Source of the DNA: Paenibacillus tarimensis
GTDB taxonomy: Bacteria; Bacillota; Bacilli; Paenibacillales; Paenibacillaceae
Direction: 5' to 3'
DNA: 64,000 nucleotides
Assembly (NCBI RefSeq): GCF_021532315.1
Contig: NZ_JAKGAO010000007.1
Location: 344,769 to 408,768 of the forward strand
The translations under genes and the position numbers were made by a program. Each line of letters starts with the position of its first letter. Position 1 is the first letter of the stretch. Below the pieces are notes generated by a model. That model was not told the origin of the DNA. It did not search any database and saw only the letters and a list, made by a program, of their open reading frames with translations. This document shows positions 50,993 through 60,006 of the stretch, in pieces.

Positions 50993-51982
50993 ATGGCGGT
51001 TTTGGTAACGGGCGGAGCCGGTTATATCGGTTCCCACGCAGTGGCGGCGCTTCTGGAGCGCGGAGAAGATATTGTTATAGTGGATAATCTGCAGCAGGGT
51101 CATAAGACAGCCGTTCTTGGCGGGAAGCTCTATGAAGGAGACCTGCGGGATGCGGCATTCCTGGACACGGTATTCAAGGAAAATGAGATCGACGCCGTGA
51201 TTCACTTTGCCGCCAATTCGCTGGTCGGCGAGAGTATGAAGGACCCGGGCAAATACTACCACAACAATGTGTACGGTACCCTGTGCCTGCTGGAGAAGAT
51301 GAACGAATACGGCGTGAAGCGGATTGTCTTCTCCTCGACGGCGGCTACTTACGGCGAGCCGGAGAATGTGCCGATCAGCGAACAGGACCGGACAATCCCC
51401 ACCAACACCTACGGCGAAACAAAGCTGGCCATGGAGAAAATGATCCGCTGGTTCGACTCTGCTCACGACATCAAATACGTGTCGCTGCGCTACTTCAACG
51501 CCGCAGGAGCACATGCCAGCGGCAAGATTGGTGAGGACCATCAGCCTGAAACCCATCTGATTCCACTCGTGCTGCAGACGGCGCTCGGCCAGAGAACGCA
51601 TATCTCAATCTTTGGCGACGACTACCCGACGCAGGACGGTACCTGCATTCGTGACTATATTCACGTCAGCGATCTGGCGGATGCGCATATCCTTGCCGTG
51701 CTTAAGCTGCGCAGCGGCGGAGAGAGCGCGGTGTATAACCTGGGCAATGGGCAAGGCTTCTCCGTGAAGGAGGTCATCGACATTGCGCGTAAGGTGACCG
51801 GCAAAGAAATACCGGCAGTTATGGAGCCGCGCCGGGCCGGCGATCCGGCTGTGCTGGTCGCATCCTCTGAGCGTGCAAGGCAGGAGCTCGGCTGGAAGCC
51901 ATCTCGTGACAAGCTGGAGGATATTATCCGCAGCGCATGGGAATGGCACAGCAAACATCCGCAAGGCTACAACGACAAGTAA
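50993..51982 (+). CDS. galE: UDP-glucose 4-epimerase
   Basis: 329 aa extended SDR. NAD motif GGAGYIGSH, SSTAATYG and the catalytic YGETK (YxxxK) are intact. It interconverts UDP-galactose and UDP-glucose with bound NAD+, also feeding UDP-glucose to polymers such as the cyclic glucan. Ribosome site AAGGGAGAG. Full family length. Middle gene of galK-galE-galT. Confidence 0.96.
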   Translation: MAVLVTGGAGYIGSHAVAALLERGEDIVIVDNLQQGHKTAVLGGKLYEGDLRDAAFLDTVFKENEIDAVIHFAANSLVGESMKDPGKYYHNNVYGTLCLLEKMNEYGVKRIVFSSTAATYGEPENVPISEQDRTIPTNTYGETKLAMEKMIRWFDSAHDIKYVSLRYFNAAGAHASGKIGEDHQPETHLIPLVLQTALGQRTHISIFGDDYPTQDGTCIRDYIHVSDLADAHILAVLKLRSGGESAVYNLGNGQGFSVKEVIDIARKVTGKEIPAVMEPRRAGDPAVLVASSERARQELGWKPSRDKLEDIIRSAWEWHSKHPQGYNDK

Positions 51983-52062
51983 GCGGGGAGAGCTCGCCGG
52001 AGGGGCAGCGCTGGATGGCTGCCTTCTCCGGATAACCGCTTCAAAGAGGGGAGCAAGATGTG

Positions 52063-53655
52063 ATGACACAATCAACGAACAAGCAGACCGTAACGCCAGA
52101 AGAAGCGCAGCAGCTGATTGAGCAGCTGGTCCGGTTCGCGCTGAATAATGGCATGATTGATCCGCTTGACGAGCCGTTCTCTCGTAATGCGCTGCTGGAC
52201 CTGTTCGGTTTCCGGGAGCCTTATGAGGGCGAAGCTGCAGGGGATCTTCCTGAGAGCCCAGTACCTCTGCTGGAGGGGCTGCTCGATTATGGCTTTGCAA
52301 TCGGTCTTATTCCCGATAATACCCTGACTTACCGCGATCTGCTCGATGCCAAGATTATGGGCATGCTGATGGCCCGCCCAGCGGAGACAGCTTCAGCCTT
52401 TTACCGTGTGGCTGATACCCAGGGCATTGATAAGGCGACGGAACGCTTCTATAAGCTGAATATAGACTCGAACTATATCCGGATGGACCGGATTTCGAAG
52501 AATCAGTACTGGAGGCAGCCCACAGAGTACGGCGAGCTTGAGATTACAGTTAACCTGTCCAAGCCGGAGAAGGATCCGAAGGAAATTGCCCTGCTGAAGA
52601 CGCTTCCGCCCAGCCGGTATCCGAAATGCCTGCTGTGCGTGGATAATGTGGGCTACGCTGGACGCGCGGACCATCCGGCAAGACAGAATTTGCGGGTGAT
52701 TCCTCTGAAGCTGCAGGGTGAACAGTGGTTTTTCCAGTATTCCCCTTATGTCTACTATAACGAACACAGTATCGTGTTTAAGGGAGAGCATGTCCCGATG
52801 CAGATCAGCGGGACAACCTTTGCCAGACTGCTGGACTTTGTGGATGCTTTCCCGCACTACTTTATTGGCTCGAACGCGGATCTGCCGATCGTGGGCGGTT
52901 CCATTCTGAACCACGATCACTTCCAGGCGGGCAAACACGTCTTTCCAATGGAGGTCGCTCCGGCGTTTGCTCTCTACAAGGATGAGCAGGAACCCGGGCT
53001 TACATTTAGTCTAGTAAGCTGGCCGCTCTCGGTTATCCGGGTCCAAGGAGCGGACAAGGAGCGAGTGCTGGCAGCCGGAGAGCGTATTCTGGCGGCTTGG
53101 CGCGGCTACAGTGATCCAGAAGCTGAGATTGCAGCAGCGACCGAGCAGCCGGATGGCAGTTCAGTGCCTCATAACACGATAACCCCGATTGCCCGCAAGA
53201 AGCCGGACGGACTGTATGAGCTGGATCTTGTACTGCGGAATAACCGGACCAGCGAGGAGCACCCGGATGGAATCTTTCACCCGCACAGCCATCTGCACCA
53301 TATCAAGAAGGAGAACATCGGCCTGATTGAGGTTATGGGGCTTGCCGTTTTGCCCGGGAGGCTTAAATCGGAGATGGAGCAAATTGCAGCATACTTAACA
53401 GGGGAGCGGGCTTATCAGCCTGCTGAGCTAGAGGACACTGCCCACCCGCTTCATCAGCATGCAGCCTGGATTAATGCCATGACCGCTAAATATGGGACCA
53501 AGGTCGCAGCTGAAGAGGCGGAGCAGCTGATTAAGTCTGAAGTAGGAAAGAAATTTGCCGAGGTGCTGGCTGATGCAGGTGTGTTTAAACAAACAGATAG
53601 CGGCAGAGAAGCTTTTGCACGATTTGTAGGCAGTCTTGGTTATGTGTTAAAATAA
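52063..53655 (+). CDS. galT: UDP-glucose-hexose-1-phosphate uridylyltransferase, type 2
   Basis: 530 aa, the long Firmicutes form of GalT. The active-site motif is NHDHFQAGKH (His-x-His-x-Gln), with HPHSHLHHIKKENIG near the C-terminus and PKCLLCVDNVGYAGR in the middle. It swaps UMP between UDP-glucose and galactose-1-phosphate. AGAGGGGAG precedes the ATG (an adjacent upstream GTG is possible). It closes the gal operon and is followed by a terminator. Confidence 0.95.
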   Translation: MTQSTNKQTVTPEEAQQLIEQLVRFALNNGMIDPLDEPFSRNALLDLFGFREPYEGEAAGDLPESPVPLLEGLLDYGFAIGLIPDNTLTYRDLLDAKIMGMLMARPAETASAFYRVADTQGIDKATERFYKLNIDSNYIRMDRISKNQYWRQPTEYGELEITVNLSKPEKDPKEIALLKTLPPSRYPKCLLCVDNVGYAGRADHPARQNLRVIPLKLQGEQWFFQYSPYVYYNEHSIVFKGEHVPMQISGTTFARLLDFVDAFPHYFIGSNADLPIVGGSILNHDHFQAGKHVFPMEVAPAFALYKDEQEPGLTFSLVSWPLSVIRVQGADKERVLAAGERILAAWRGYSDPEAEIAAATEQPDGSSVPHNTITPIARKKPDGLYELDLVLRNNRTSEEHPDGIFHPHSHLHHIKKENIGLIEVMGLAVLPGRLKSEMEQIAAYLTGERAYQPAELEDTAHPLHQHAAWINAMTAKYGTKVAAEEAEQLIKSEVGKKFAEVLADAGVFKQTDSGREAFARFVGSLGYVLK

Positions 53656-53688
53656 CAGTAATTTCGATTTAATTCGACAATCATCTAA

Positions 53689-53721
53689 AAGAAGGCTGAA
53701 CCATTAGCCTTCTTTTTTATT
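53689..53721 (+). terminator. Terminator after galT
   Basis: AAGAAGGCT pairs with AGCCTTCTT, followed by a T-run. Confidence 0.85.
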
Positions 53722-53799
53722 TTTGCGAATTATATGGAAGGATTTTTAAATAAATAATCGAACAATACTATATACATTTGTTTAGAAAGGATGATCACA

Positions 53800-54291
53800 T
53801 TGGCAACGCCAATTATGGCATTGGATGATTTTTTGAAGCTGACAGCCGACGAGCAGGTCGAGCAGCTGAAGAGGTATAAGGTGGATTATAACCTGAAGGA
53901 CATTCGCGAGGCATGGGGATTTAAGCACTCTGCCCAGTATTACATGCTTCTTAAGAAGCTTCGGATATATGATCGCGTGGTTAATAAATCGGACAAGTTC
54001 TATCCCGATCAGCTGCTTGGAGAGCGCGGATCGGATCAGCGCAGTGTTGTGGCACTGCCTGTAGCCGAGCCGGCGAAACCGCGTGAGGATCATTTTGCCT
54101 ACGAGCTTAACATCACCCTGCAGGGTGATGAGGTAGCTGGGAAGCTGGAGCGTATTGCCCAGTTTCTTAAGGGCGAGCAGAAGCGGGTATCGGTCAAGCT
54201 GCTGCTTGAAGTGCAGGAGCAGCATGAAGAGGAGTCCGGCGAGAAGGAAGCGGCAGCCGGATCAGCGTCCGAAGAAGAGCAGGCTCAATAA
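53800..54291 (+). CDS. Hypothetical protein with HTH-like segment, 163 aa
   Basis: Starts most plausibly with TTG six bases after AAAGGATGA; an in-frame ATG three codons upstream touches that site and an ATG five codons downstream has none. Residues ~25-50 (KDIREAWGFKHSAQYYMLLKKL) look like a helix-turn-helix. The central part is beta-rich (FAYELNITLQGDEVAGKL), and the C-terminus is a strongly acidic tail. I do not recognise the family; a DNA-binding role is possible. Single gene between two terminators. Confidence 0.65.
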   Translation: MATPIMALDDFLKLTADEQVEQLKRYKVDYNLKDIREAWGFKHSAQYYMLLKKLRIYDRVVNKSDKFYPDQLLGERGSDQRSVVALPVAEPAKPREDHFAYELNITLQGDEVAGKLERIAQFLKGEQKRVSVKLLLEVQEQHEEESGEKEAAAGSASEEEQAQ

Positions 54292-54339
54292 GGTTACCGG
54301 ATAGACGTTCTGCATCTGTTCAGAACACAATGTGAAAAT

Positions 54340-54378
54340 AAAAGGGCGTCCCGGCTCGTGGCCGGGAACGCCCTTTTG
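54340..54378. terminator. Bidirectional terminator between convergent genes
   Basis: AAAAGGGCGTCCCGGC pairs with GCCGGGAACGCCCTTTT; A/T tails on both sides serve both the 163-aa and the DUF1128 genes. Confidence 0.8.
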
Positions 54379-54398
54379 CTTGATGTATGCACGCCTAA

Positions 54399-54635
54399 TT
54401 AGGATGGATTACTGGAGCGAAGCTTGCCAAGCTCGGATACAAGCGCTTCTACCTCACTGATGCTGAACTTGTCCTTGCTGGCCACTACCTCATACAGATC
54501 CTTGATGTCCTCATATTGGTCCAGATTGAAGTTGGAGGCCTGCATGGCTGCTCCGGAAGCCATTCTCAGCTTGTTCTTGATTTCCTCAATCATATACTTC
54601 ACATTTTCTTGCGATGGCTGGCTCAAATCCGGCAT
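54399..54635 (-). CDS. DUF1128 family protein (YfkK-like)
   Basis: 78 aa, all-helical, matching the YfkK pattern: ENVKYMIEEIKNKL, a middle YEDIKDLYEVVASKD and the end FSISEVEALVSELGKLR. Found across Bacillus and Paenibacillus, function unknown. AAAGGGTGA precedes the ATG. It has its own promoter divergent from yyaC. Confidence 0.85.
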   Translation of the reverse strand: MPDLSQPSQENVKYMIEEIKNKLRMASGAAMQASNFNLDQYEDIKDLYEVVASKDKFSISEVEALVSELGKLRSSNPS

Positions 54636-54682
54636 TGCTGATCACCCTTTCCCTATTCCGGTACGTGTCCTGCTTTCGAGCT

Positions 54683-54711
54683 ATTGTACCATGAATGCAC
54701 TCTCGTGACAA
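54683..54711 (-). promoter_or_regulatory. Promoter of the DUF1128 gene
   Basis: On the minus strand, TTGTCA-N17-TACAAT with TGG before the -10. A near-ideal sigma-A promoter abutting the yyaC promoter on the other strand. Confidence 0.7.
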
Positions 54712-54715
54712 AAAA

Positions 54716-54745
54716 TTGAACAGGGGCGGTGTTATCCGATACAAT
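54716..54745 (+). promoter_or_regulatory. Promoter of the yyaC gene
   Basis: TTGAAC-N18-TACAAT, about 85 bases before the GTG start. It rules out in-frame start codons that lie further upstream. Confidence 0.65.
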
Positions 54746-54829
54746 AGAGGTACGAAGCTTGAAATAAGGGTGATTACCCGCTGGCGGGGTGTCGGCTGTC
54801 CAGGCGGTGTTAGGGAGAGGATCGCAGCT

Positions 54830-55396
54830 GTGAAGCATAAATCGCAGCATCCGGAAGGCTGCACTCAGCCTGTCCGGTCGGTAGTAAATACAGATGGATT
54901 GGCCGAATTCTTCCGCTCGGTGGCAGCGGAACATCCGGACCCGCATGCTATCTGCATGGTTTGTATCGGGACGGACCGTTCAACAGGAGATGCCTATGGG
55001 CCGCTGGTAGGCACTTACTTGACTGAGCTGGGGTGGCCTTGTGTTATTGGTACACTGCAGGAGCCCTATGACGCTGTAAGGCTGCAGGCGGGGGACTATG
55101 CCCTGCCAGCAGGCAGGCTGGTATTAGCGATAGACGCCTGCCTCGGCAAACCGGATTCAATCGGCTCCTATGTAGTCGGTGCGGGTCCGCTTCGGCCTGC
55201 AGAAGCGGTAGGAAGACCGTTCGTAGAAATAGGCGATTATAGTGTGGCTGGCGTAGTGAACCGGATGGGGATCAAGCCATACTGGATTCTGCAGGGCACC
55301 TCCCTGCACCTGGTTATGGAAATGGCCAAACAGACGGCAGCAGCTATCCGCCAAGCCTGGACGTCATCCGCTCTCCTGCCCGGCAGCGGGCTGTAA
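54830..55396 (+). CDS. yyaC: Spore protease/sporulation protein YyaC family
   Basis: 188 aa. Characteristic sequences: VCIGTDRSTGDAYGPLVGTYL near the N-terminus, AIDACLG and the C-terminal part GDYSVAGVVNRMG. The fold is that of hydrogenase-maturation/GPR-like proteases, and Asp residues in GTDRSTGD and AIDACLG probably bind metal. YyaC is expressed in sporulating Bacillus; substrate unknown. The GTG start follows GGGAGAGG and lies downstream of the promoter. Confidence 0.85.
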   Translation: MKHKSQHPEGCTQPVRSVVNTDGLAEFFRSVAAEHPDPHAICMVCIGTDRSTGDAYGPLVGTYLTELGWPCVIGTLQEPYDAVRLQAGDYALPAGRLVLAIDACLGKPDSIGSYVVGAGPLRPAEAVGRPFVEIGDYSVAGVVNRMGIKPYWILQGTSLHLVMEMAKQTAAAIRQAWTSSALLPGSGL

Positions 55397-55478
55397 CAGT
55401 ATAAATAAATGAACCATCGCACATATATGGAAAATGAATCCATGAAATACCTAGTTATAACAGAAAGGGATGAACAGA

Positions 55479-56318
55479 ATGAATGAACCGGTGACAGTCG
55501 CCAACCGCCAAGCCAGCTTGTCCGGCGGTATGGCAGCAGCATACTGGACTCAGGGAGAGAAGAGGACACCGGACGAGCCAGTCGTCCTCCTTCTGCACGG
55601 TTACTGCGGCAGCTCCGCTTACTGGAAGGATGTACTGCCGCTGCTTGAGCAGTCAGTTAAGGTTATCGCTCCAGACCTTCGGGGACATGGCTCCTCGTCG
55701 GCGACGGAAGAAGAAACTTATACAATGGAGTCCCTGGCAGATGATGTTGCCGGTTTGCTGGCCGAGATTGGAGAAAAGCAGGCTGTCGTCCTCGGCCATT
55801 CGCTGGGCGGCTATGTGGCATTGGCCTTTGCGGAGCGGCATCCGGAGATGCTGCATGCATTGGGGCTGGTTCACTCCACGCCGCTGCCTGATACAGCGGA
55901 AGGAAAAGAAAAGCGTGATAAGGCGGTTGAGATAATTAGGACAGAAGGTGTGGAAGCGTTCGTGGAGGGTCTCATCCCGAAGCTGTTTGCCCCTTCTCAT
56001 TTGTCCGTTGTGGCTGACCGCGTCGAGCAGGCCAAAGCGATTGGCAGAGCGACGGACCCTCAAGCAGCTGCGGCGTGCGCCCTTGGTATGAAGGAACGTC
56101 CCGACCGGACAGAGGTGCTTCGCGGGCTGGATAAGCCGGTTCTTCTGCTAGCCGGAGATGAGGATCAGGTTATCGGCAGAGAGAGGACCTTTACAGCCGA
56201 GGGTCCTAATGTCGAACAGGTTCTGCTGAAGGACAGCGGGCACATGAGCATGGCAGAGCAGCCCGTGGAGTTGGCCGCGGCGCTTAATGCATTTATCAGC
56301 CGGGCGATCGGCCGTTGA
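55479..56318 (+). CDS. Alpha/beta hydrolase
   Basis: 279 aa classic fold: oxyanion HGYCGSS (40-46), nucleophile Ser108 in GHSLGG, Asp in LLLAGDEDQVI and His in KDSGHMSMAEQP. It resembles esterases of the menaquinone/haloperoxidase-like group; substrate not determinable. The ATG chosen lies nine bases after AAAGGG; another ATG three codons earlier abuts it. 30 bp before the next gene, likely one transcript. Confidence 0.87.
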   Translation: MNEPVTVANRQASLSGGMAAAYWTQGEKRTPDEPVVLLLHGYCGSSAYWKDVLPLLEQSVKVIAPDLRGHGSSSATEEETYTMESLADDVAGLLAEIGEKQAVVLGHSLGGYVALAFAERHPEMLHALGLVHSTPLPDTAEGKEKRDKAVEIIRTEGVEAFVEGLIPKLFAPSHLSVVADRVEQAKAIGRATDPQAAAACALGMKERPDRTEVLRGLDKPVLLLAGDEDQVIGRERTFTAEGPNVEQVLLKDSGHMSMAEQPVELAAALNAFISRAIGR

Positions 56319-56348
56319 CAGGCAAGCTGTGCCGAAGGAGGAAGCGGG

Positions 56349-57014
56349 ATGTTTCAGAGAGATTATTTTATGCGCATGATCGAGCAGGTCGGTGAAGCCG
56401 TCGGCCAGGTCATGGGCCTGCGCCAGCGCAAGGAGCATCTTGAGGCGATGAAGGTCATCGACGACCTCTTCGAGCGGCATCTCCGTCTTCAGCCTCGGCT
56501 TATTCATGCCCTGTCGGATAAGGACATAGCGGATTTGTTGACGACGAACGGAGTTGTGGATACCGCTGCGCTTGAGGCAATCGCGCTGCTTCTGAGACAT
56601 ATGGGTGAGATCCATGCGGAACAGGGACAAGAAGCGGAGAGCTACGCCCGTTATGTCAAATCGCTTGCACTGAATCTCAGGCTGCTTCTATATGGCGCTG
56701 ACCCGGTAGTGTCGGAGCCTCGCCGGGAAGCCGAGCTGCTGATGGACAGGCTCAGGCCTTATGAGCTGCCAGCGTCTGTTAAGGAGCAGCTCGCATCTTG
56801 GCATGAAGCGGAGGGTCGTTATGCAGAAGCGGAGAATATCATTCACGAGCTTCTGGAGGACAGGGAGCTTGAGGCCGGCAGGGCTTCGGATTTTTACAGA
56901 AGACTAATGCTGAAGGAAGACGCGGAGCTGTCAGCCGGCGGACTTCCGCGCGATGAGCTTGAACAAGGAATCGAACAACTGGAGAAATGGAGCGTGCGGG
57001 GCCGCAATGGATAA
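56349..57014 (+). CDS. Helical-repeat protein, probably DUF6483 family
   Basis: 221 aa, almost entirely alpha-helical with TPR-like spacing (LLRHMGEIHAEQGQEAESYARYVKSLALNL by parts; ASWHEAEGRYAEAENIIHELL by parts). MFQRDYFMRMIEQ at the start is what I remember of the DUF6483 family of Bacillota. Likely a protein-interaction module. Ribosome site AGGAGGAAG. Its end overlaps the methyltransferase start by 8 bp, so the two may act together. Confidence 0.7.
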   Translation: MFQRDYFMRMIEQVGEAVGQVMGLRQRKEHLEAMKVIDDLFERHLRLQPRLIHALSDKDIADLLTTNGVVDTAALEAIALLLRHMGEIHAEQGQEAESYARYVKSLALNLRLLLYGADPVVSEPRREAELLMDRLRPYELPASVKEQLASWHEAEGRYAEAENIIHELLEDRELEAGRASDFYRRLMLKEDAELSAGGLPRDELEQGIEQLEKWSVRGRNG

Positions 57015-58185
57015 CTGGCGGGATCAGGTAATGGGATGGTTGAAGGAAGCGGCTGTTATTCAGGCAACGCTAAGCCAGCTTCGCGTAAAAAGCTTGGATG
57101 CACCGGCTAAGGTGATGCTGAGGCCTGTTGTAGTAAAGGGCGAGACGGTCTATCAGCTGGAGCATCATAAGGATAATAAGGCTATACACGAGAATTTGAA
57201 GCTGGAGGATGCCGCTGTCAGGGTTGCTGATTTGATGGAGCATACTTACCGGCAGGCGCTGATTAAGACGGAGGAGGCAGACGTGCAGCTGTTGTTTAGC
57301 AAGAAAGGGAAGGCGACCATGCTTCGTAAGCCGCCTACCGCTTCAGGCAAAGTCAGCATGTCGCATAACAGGGAGAAGAACCGGATCATAGCTGAAGGGG
57401 TAGCGGCGCCGTTCCTTGTAGAGCTTGGAATTATGACTAAGGAAGGCAGGGTGCATGCCCAGAAGCAGGATAAGTTCAGACAGATCAATCGGTTTCTTGA
57501 GATGGTTGTGGATGTGCTCGATGCTCTCCCGAAGAATAAAGAGCTGACCGTCATTGATTTTGGCTGCGGTAAATCTTATTTAACCTTTGCGCTGTATCAT
57601 CTGCTCGTTATTCAGGAGAAGCTGCCTGTCCGCATAATCGGTCTTGACCTCAAGAAGGATGTTATCGCCTTTTGCTCTGGTTTGGCGGCGAAGCTGGGTT
57701 ATGACAAGCTGCAGTTCCTGCATGGCGATATCGCCGAATACAGCGGCTTGGAACAAGCGGACATGGTTGTTACGCTGCATGCTTGTGACACGGCGACCGA
57801 TGCGGCTCTCGCAAAGGCAGTCTGCTGGAACGCGTCTGTCATCCTTTCAGTGCCCTGCTGCCAGCATGAGCTGTTTGGGCAGGTTGATAACGGCATGCTG
57901 TCACCGCTGCTGTCGCACGGCATTCTGAAGGAACGCTTTGCCTCGCTAGCAACCGATGCAGTACGCAGTCAGCTGCTCCAGGTTATTGGCTACAAAGTTC
58001 AGCTCCTGGAATTCATAGATATGGAGCATACGCCCAAGAATATATTAATTCGGGCCACCAAAGCAGGGCAGGGTGCTGCGCATAATATAGAAAAGTGGAA
58101 GGAATATCTGCAGTTTCGCGAAGGATTATGTCTTTCTCCCTATCTGGAAAAGGTGCTTCAAGACCGTTTGCCTGCCTCGAATTAG
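57007..58185 (+). CDS. Class I SAM-dependent methyltransferase (Methyltransf_32 type)
   Basis: 392 aa. Motif I is VIDFGCGKSYLTFAL (near residue 185); motif IV region is MVVTLHACDTATD, and SVPCCQHEL follows, a combination found in METTL25/Methyltransf_32 proteins. The ~160 N-terminal residues include LRKPPTASGKVSMSHNREKNR, a basic stretch suited to RNA. It is probably an RNA or protein methyltransferase; target unknown. The start is defined by the overlap with the preceding gene. Confidence 0.8.
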   Translation: MDNWRDQVMGWLKEAAVIQATLSQLRVKSLDAPAKVMLRPVVVKGETVYQLEHHKDNKAIHENLKLEDAAVRVADLMEHTYRQALIKTEEADVQLLFSKKGKATMLRKPPTASGKVSMSHNREKNRIIAEGVAAPFLVELGIMTKEGRVHAQKQDKFRQINRFLEMVVDVLDALPKNKELTVIDFGCGKSYLTFALYHLLVIQEKLPVRIIGLDLKKDVIAFCSGLAAKLGYDKLQFLHGDIAEYSGLEQADMVVTLHACDTATDAALAKAVCWNASVILSVPCCQHELFGQVDNGMLSPLLSHGILKERFASLATDAVRSQLLQVIGYKVQLLEFIDMEHTPKNILIRATKAGQGAAHNIEKWKEYLQFREGLCLSPYLEKVLQDRLPASN

Positions 58186-58300
58186 GCCAATGGGCGTGCA
58201 TGTATTCACATGGGGAGGAAAAATATCCCGTTATTCAATTGTCTACCAAATCCTGTTTATGCTAAGATAGGATAGAATAACTATAATTGAACTAGATCGG

Positions 58301-59986
58301 GTGAACCATTTGAACGGTATCATGTGGTTGGACTTCTGCCTGTTTGTGCTTCTGCTGGGATTGTTCTTCTTTGTTTTTGTAAGCAGTGCCATAACCCGTA
58401 TTCACAAGGTGTACCTGATATTTCACTTTCAGATTATGCTGTGGCCGCTTTGCAAATTCGGGGTGTCGACAACGACCGATCCGGTTCTTCAGATGCTCTA
58501 TATCAAAATCGCCTACATCAGTCTTTCCCTCATCGGTTTGGGTTGGCTGGTGTTTGCCCTGTTTCTGACCGGACAATCCTACAAGCTGGACCGCAGATTC
58601 CGGCTGGTTCTTGCAGCGGCTACGTCCATAACCGTTCTGGCTGCTGCCTTTAACCCGAGTGGTCTGTTCGTTTCGCCCAGGCTGGGCAACTACGTAGAGC
58701 ATGATGTGGGACCGCTATTCTGGCTATTGGTTGGCATGCTGCTCGCTTACGGAGCTGTTTCCCTGAAGCTGATGCTCGGTACGCTGCGGGTTCATACCGC
58801 TCCGGTGCATAGAAAGCAGGTCCGCATGGCGCTGAGCGGCATGCTTGTATTCTCCTTGTTCGCCGTTACCGATCTATTGTTTAATGTCATCTGGGTCGAT
58901 AACTTCCCGCTTATCCCGGGTCTAACCTCGCTTGGTATGACGGTGGCTGCTGTCTATTTCGTTATCGCAATACATAAGTATCGGATATTTGATGTGGTTC
59001 GGCTTGCTCAGCTTAACGTGTTGGACAGCATGTCTATGGGGGTAGCGGTGCTGGATGAGCATGAGGTGGTGCTGGAAGCCAACAAGGCATTGCAGCGTTA
59101 TTTTGATATCCGTACGGGAGACCGCTTTCCGGTTGAGAAGCTCCTTGCCTCCCATGGGGATGTGAGCACAGCCGAGCTCTTCCTTGCCAATATCCGTACT
59201 GCCTTTGATCAGCCTGTACAGCAGGAAATCGCTTGCCGCTCTAATGAAGGACTGCGCTACTACTCGGTCCGCTGCGAGCCGGTAATCGATCGCTGGATGC
59301 TCATTGGACGTGTGCTCACATTTCAGGATGTAACGGAGTACAAAGAGCTGATGATGGCATCTGCCGAACAGAATAAGATGCTTGCCGAACGCAATGAAGA
59401 GCTTACGGTTATACAGCAGGAGCTGTTCTCGGCCAATCAGAAGCTGGAGCATCTAGCCGTTACAGACGGGCTGACGGGCTGTTTTAACCGCCGGTATCTG
59501 ATGCAGCAGCTGGAGCATGAGATGATTGCGAATGCCCGTTACCGGATTCCTTTTGCGATTTTCCTGTTTGATATTGATCTGTTTAAATCCATTAATGACA
59601 CTTACGGACATCTCGTGGGAGATGAAGTGATCAAAAGTACGGCAGAGGCTGTAAAAAAATCGCTTCGGCGAACCGATATTTTAGCCAGATACGGCGGTGA
59701 GGAATTTACGGTATACCTCCCTCATACCACGATGGAGCAGGCCGTAATACTGGCGGAGCGGGTAAAGGCTGCAGTGGCGTCCAACCTGATTCATACCGGA
59801 CCTGGCAGCGAGCCTGTGAACATCACGATCAGTATGGGCGTACTGGCAGCCCATCATGATCAGCCTGTCCGTATAGAAGACACGAAGCAGTATTTGAAGG
59901 AACTGTTCCACAAAGTGGATACGGCTTTGTATGAAGCCAAAAAAAGAGGCCGCAACCGCATTGTTTCGGTTGAGCCCGCATCTTAA
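58301..59986 (+). CDS. Diguanylate cyclase with 7TM input and PAS domain
   Basis: 561 aa. Seven helices in the first ~220 residues resemble the histidine-kinase N-terminal 7TM domain. A PAS domain (~235-345: NVLDSMSMGVAVLDEHEVVLEANKA by parts) and a short coiled coil follow. The GGDEF domain has RYGGEEF and an intact product-inhibition site RRTD five residues before it. It should make cyclic di-GMP with feedback control. GTG start is reported; TTG and ATG codons a few residues downstream are alternatives, since no strong ribosome site is visible. First gene of the c-di-GMP cluster. Confidence 0.88.
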   Translation: MNHLNGIMWLDFCLFVLLLGLFFFVFVSSAITRIHKVYLIFHFQIMLWPLCKFGVSTTTDPVLQMLYIKIAYISLSLIGLGWLVFALFLTGQSYKLDRRFRLVLAAATSITVLAAAFNPSGLFVSPRLGNYVEHDVGPLFWLLVGMLLAYGAVSLKLMLGTLRVHTAPVHRKQVRMALSGMLVFSLFAVTDLLFNVIWVDNFPLIPGLTSLGMTVAAVYFVIAIHKYRIFDVVRLAQLNVLDSMSMGVAVLDEHEVVLEANKALQRYFDIRTGDRFPVEKLLASHGDVSTAELFLANIRTAFDQPVQQEIACRSNEGLRYYSVRCEPVIDRWMLIGRVLTFQDVTEYKELMMASAEQNKMLAERNEELTVIQQELFSANQKLEHLAVTDGLTGCFNRRYLMQQLEHEMIANARYRIPFAIFLFDIDLFKSINDTYGHLVGDEVIKSTAEAVKKSLRRTDILARYGGEEFTVYLPHTTMEQAVILAERVKAAVASNLIHTGPGSEPVNITISMGVLAAHHDQPVRIEDTKQYLKELFHKVDTALYEAKKRGRNRIVSVEPAS

Positions 59987-60006
59987 ATGCGGTTGGGAGT
60001 GCAGCT

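Noticed and set aside
54695..54829. Longer N-terminus for the YyaC protein
   Set aside because: A good promoter lies inside that stretch, and the ribosome site is before the GTG start, so the extension would not be transcribed.
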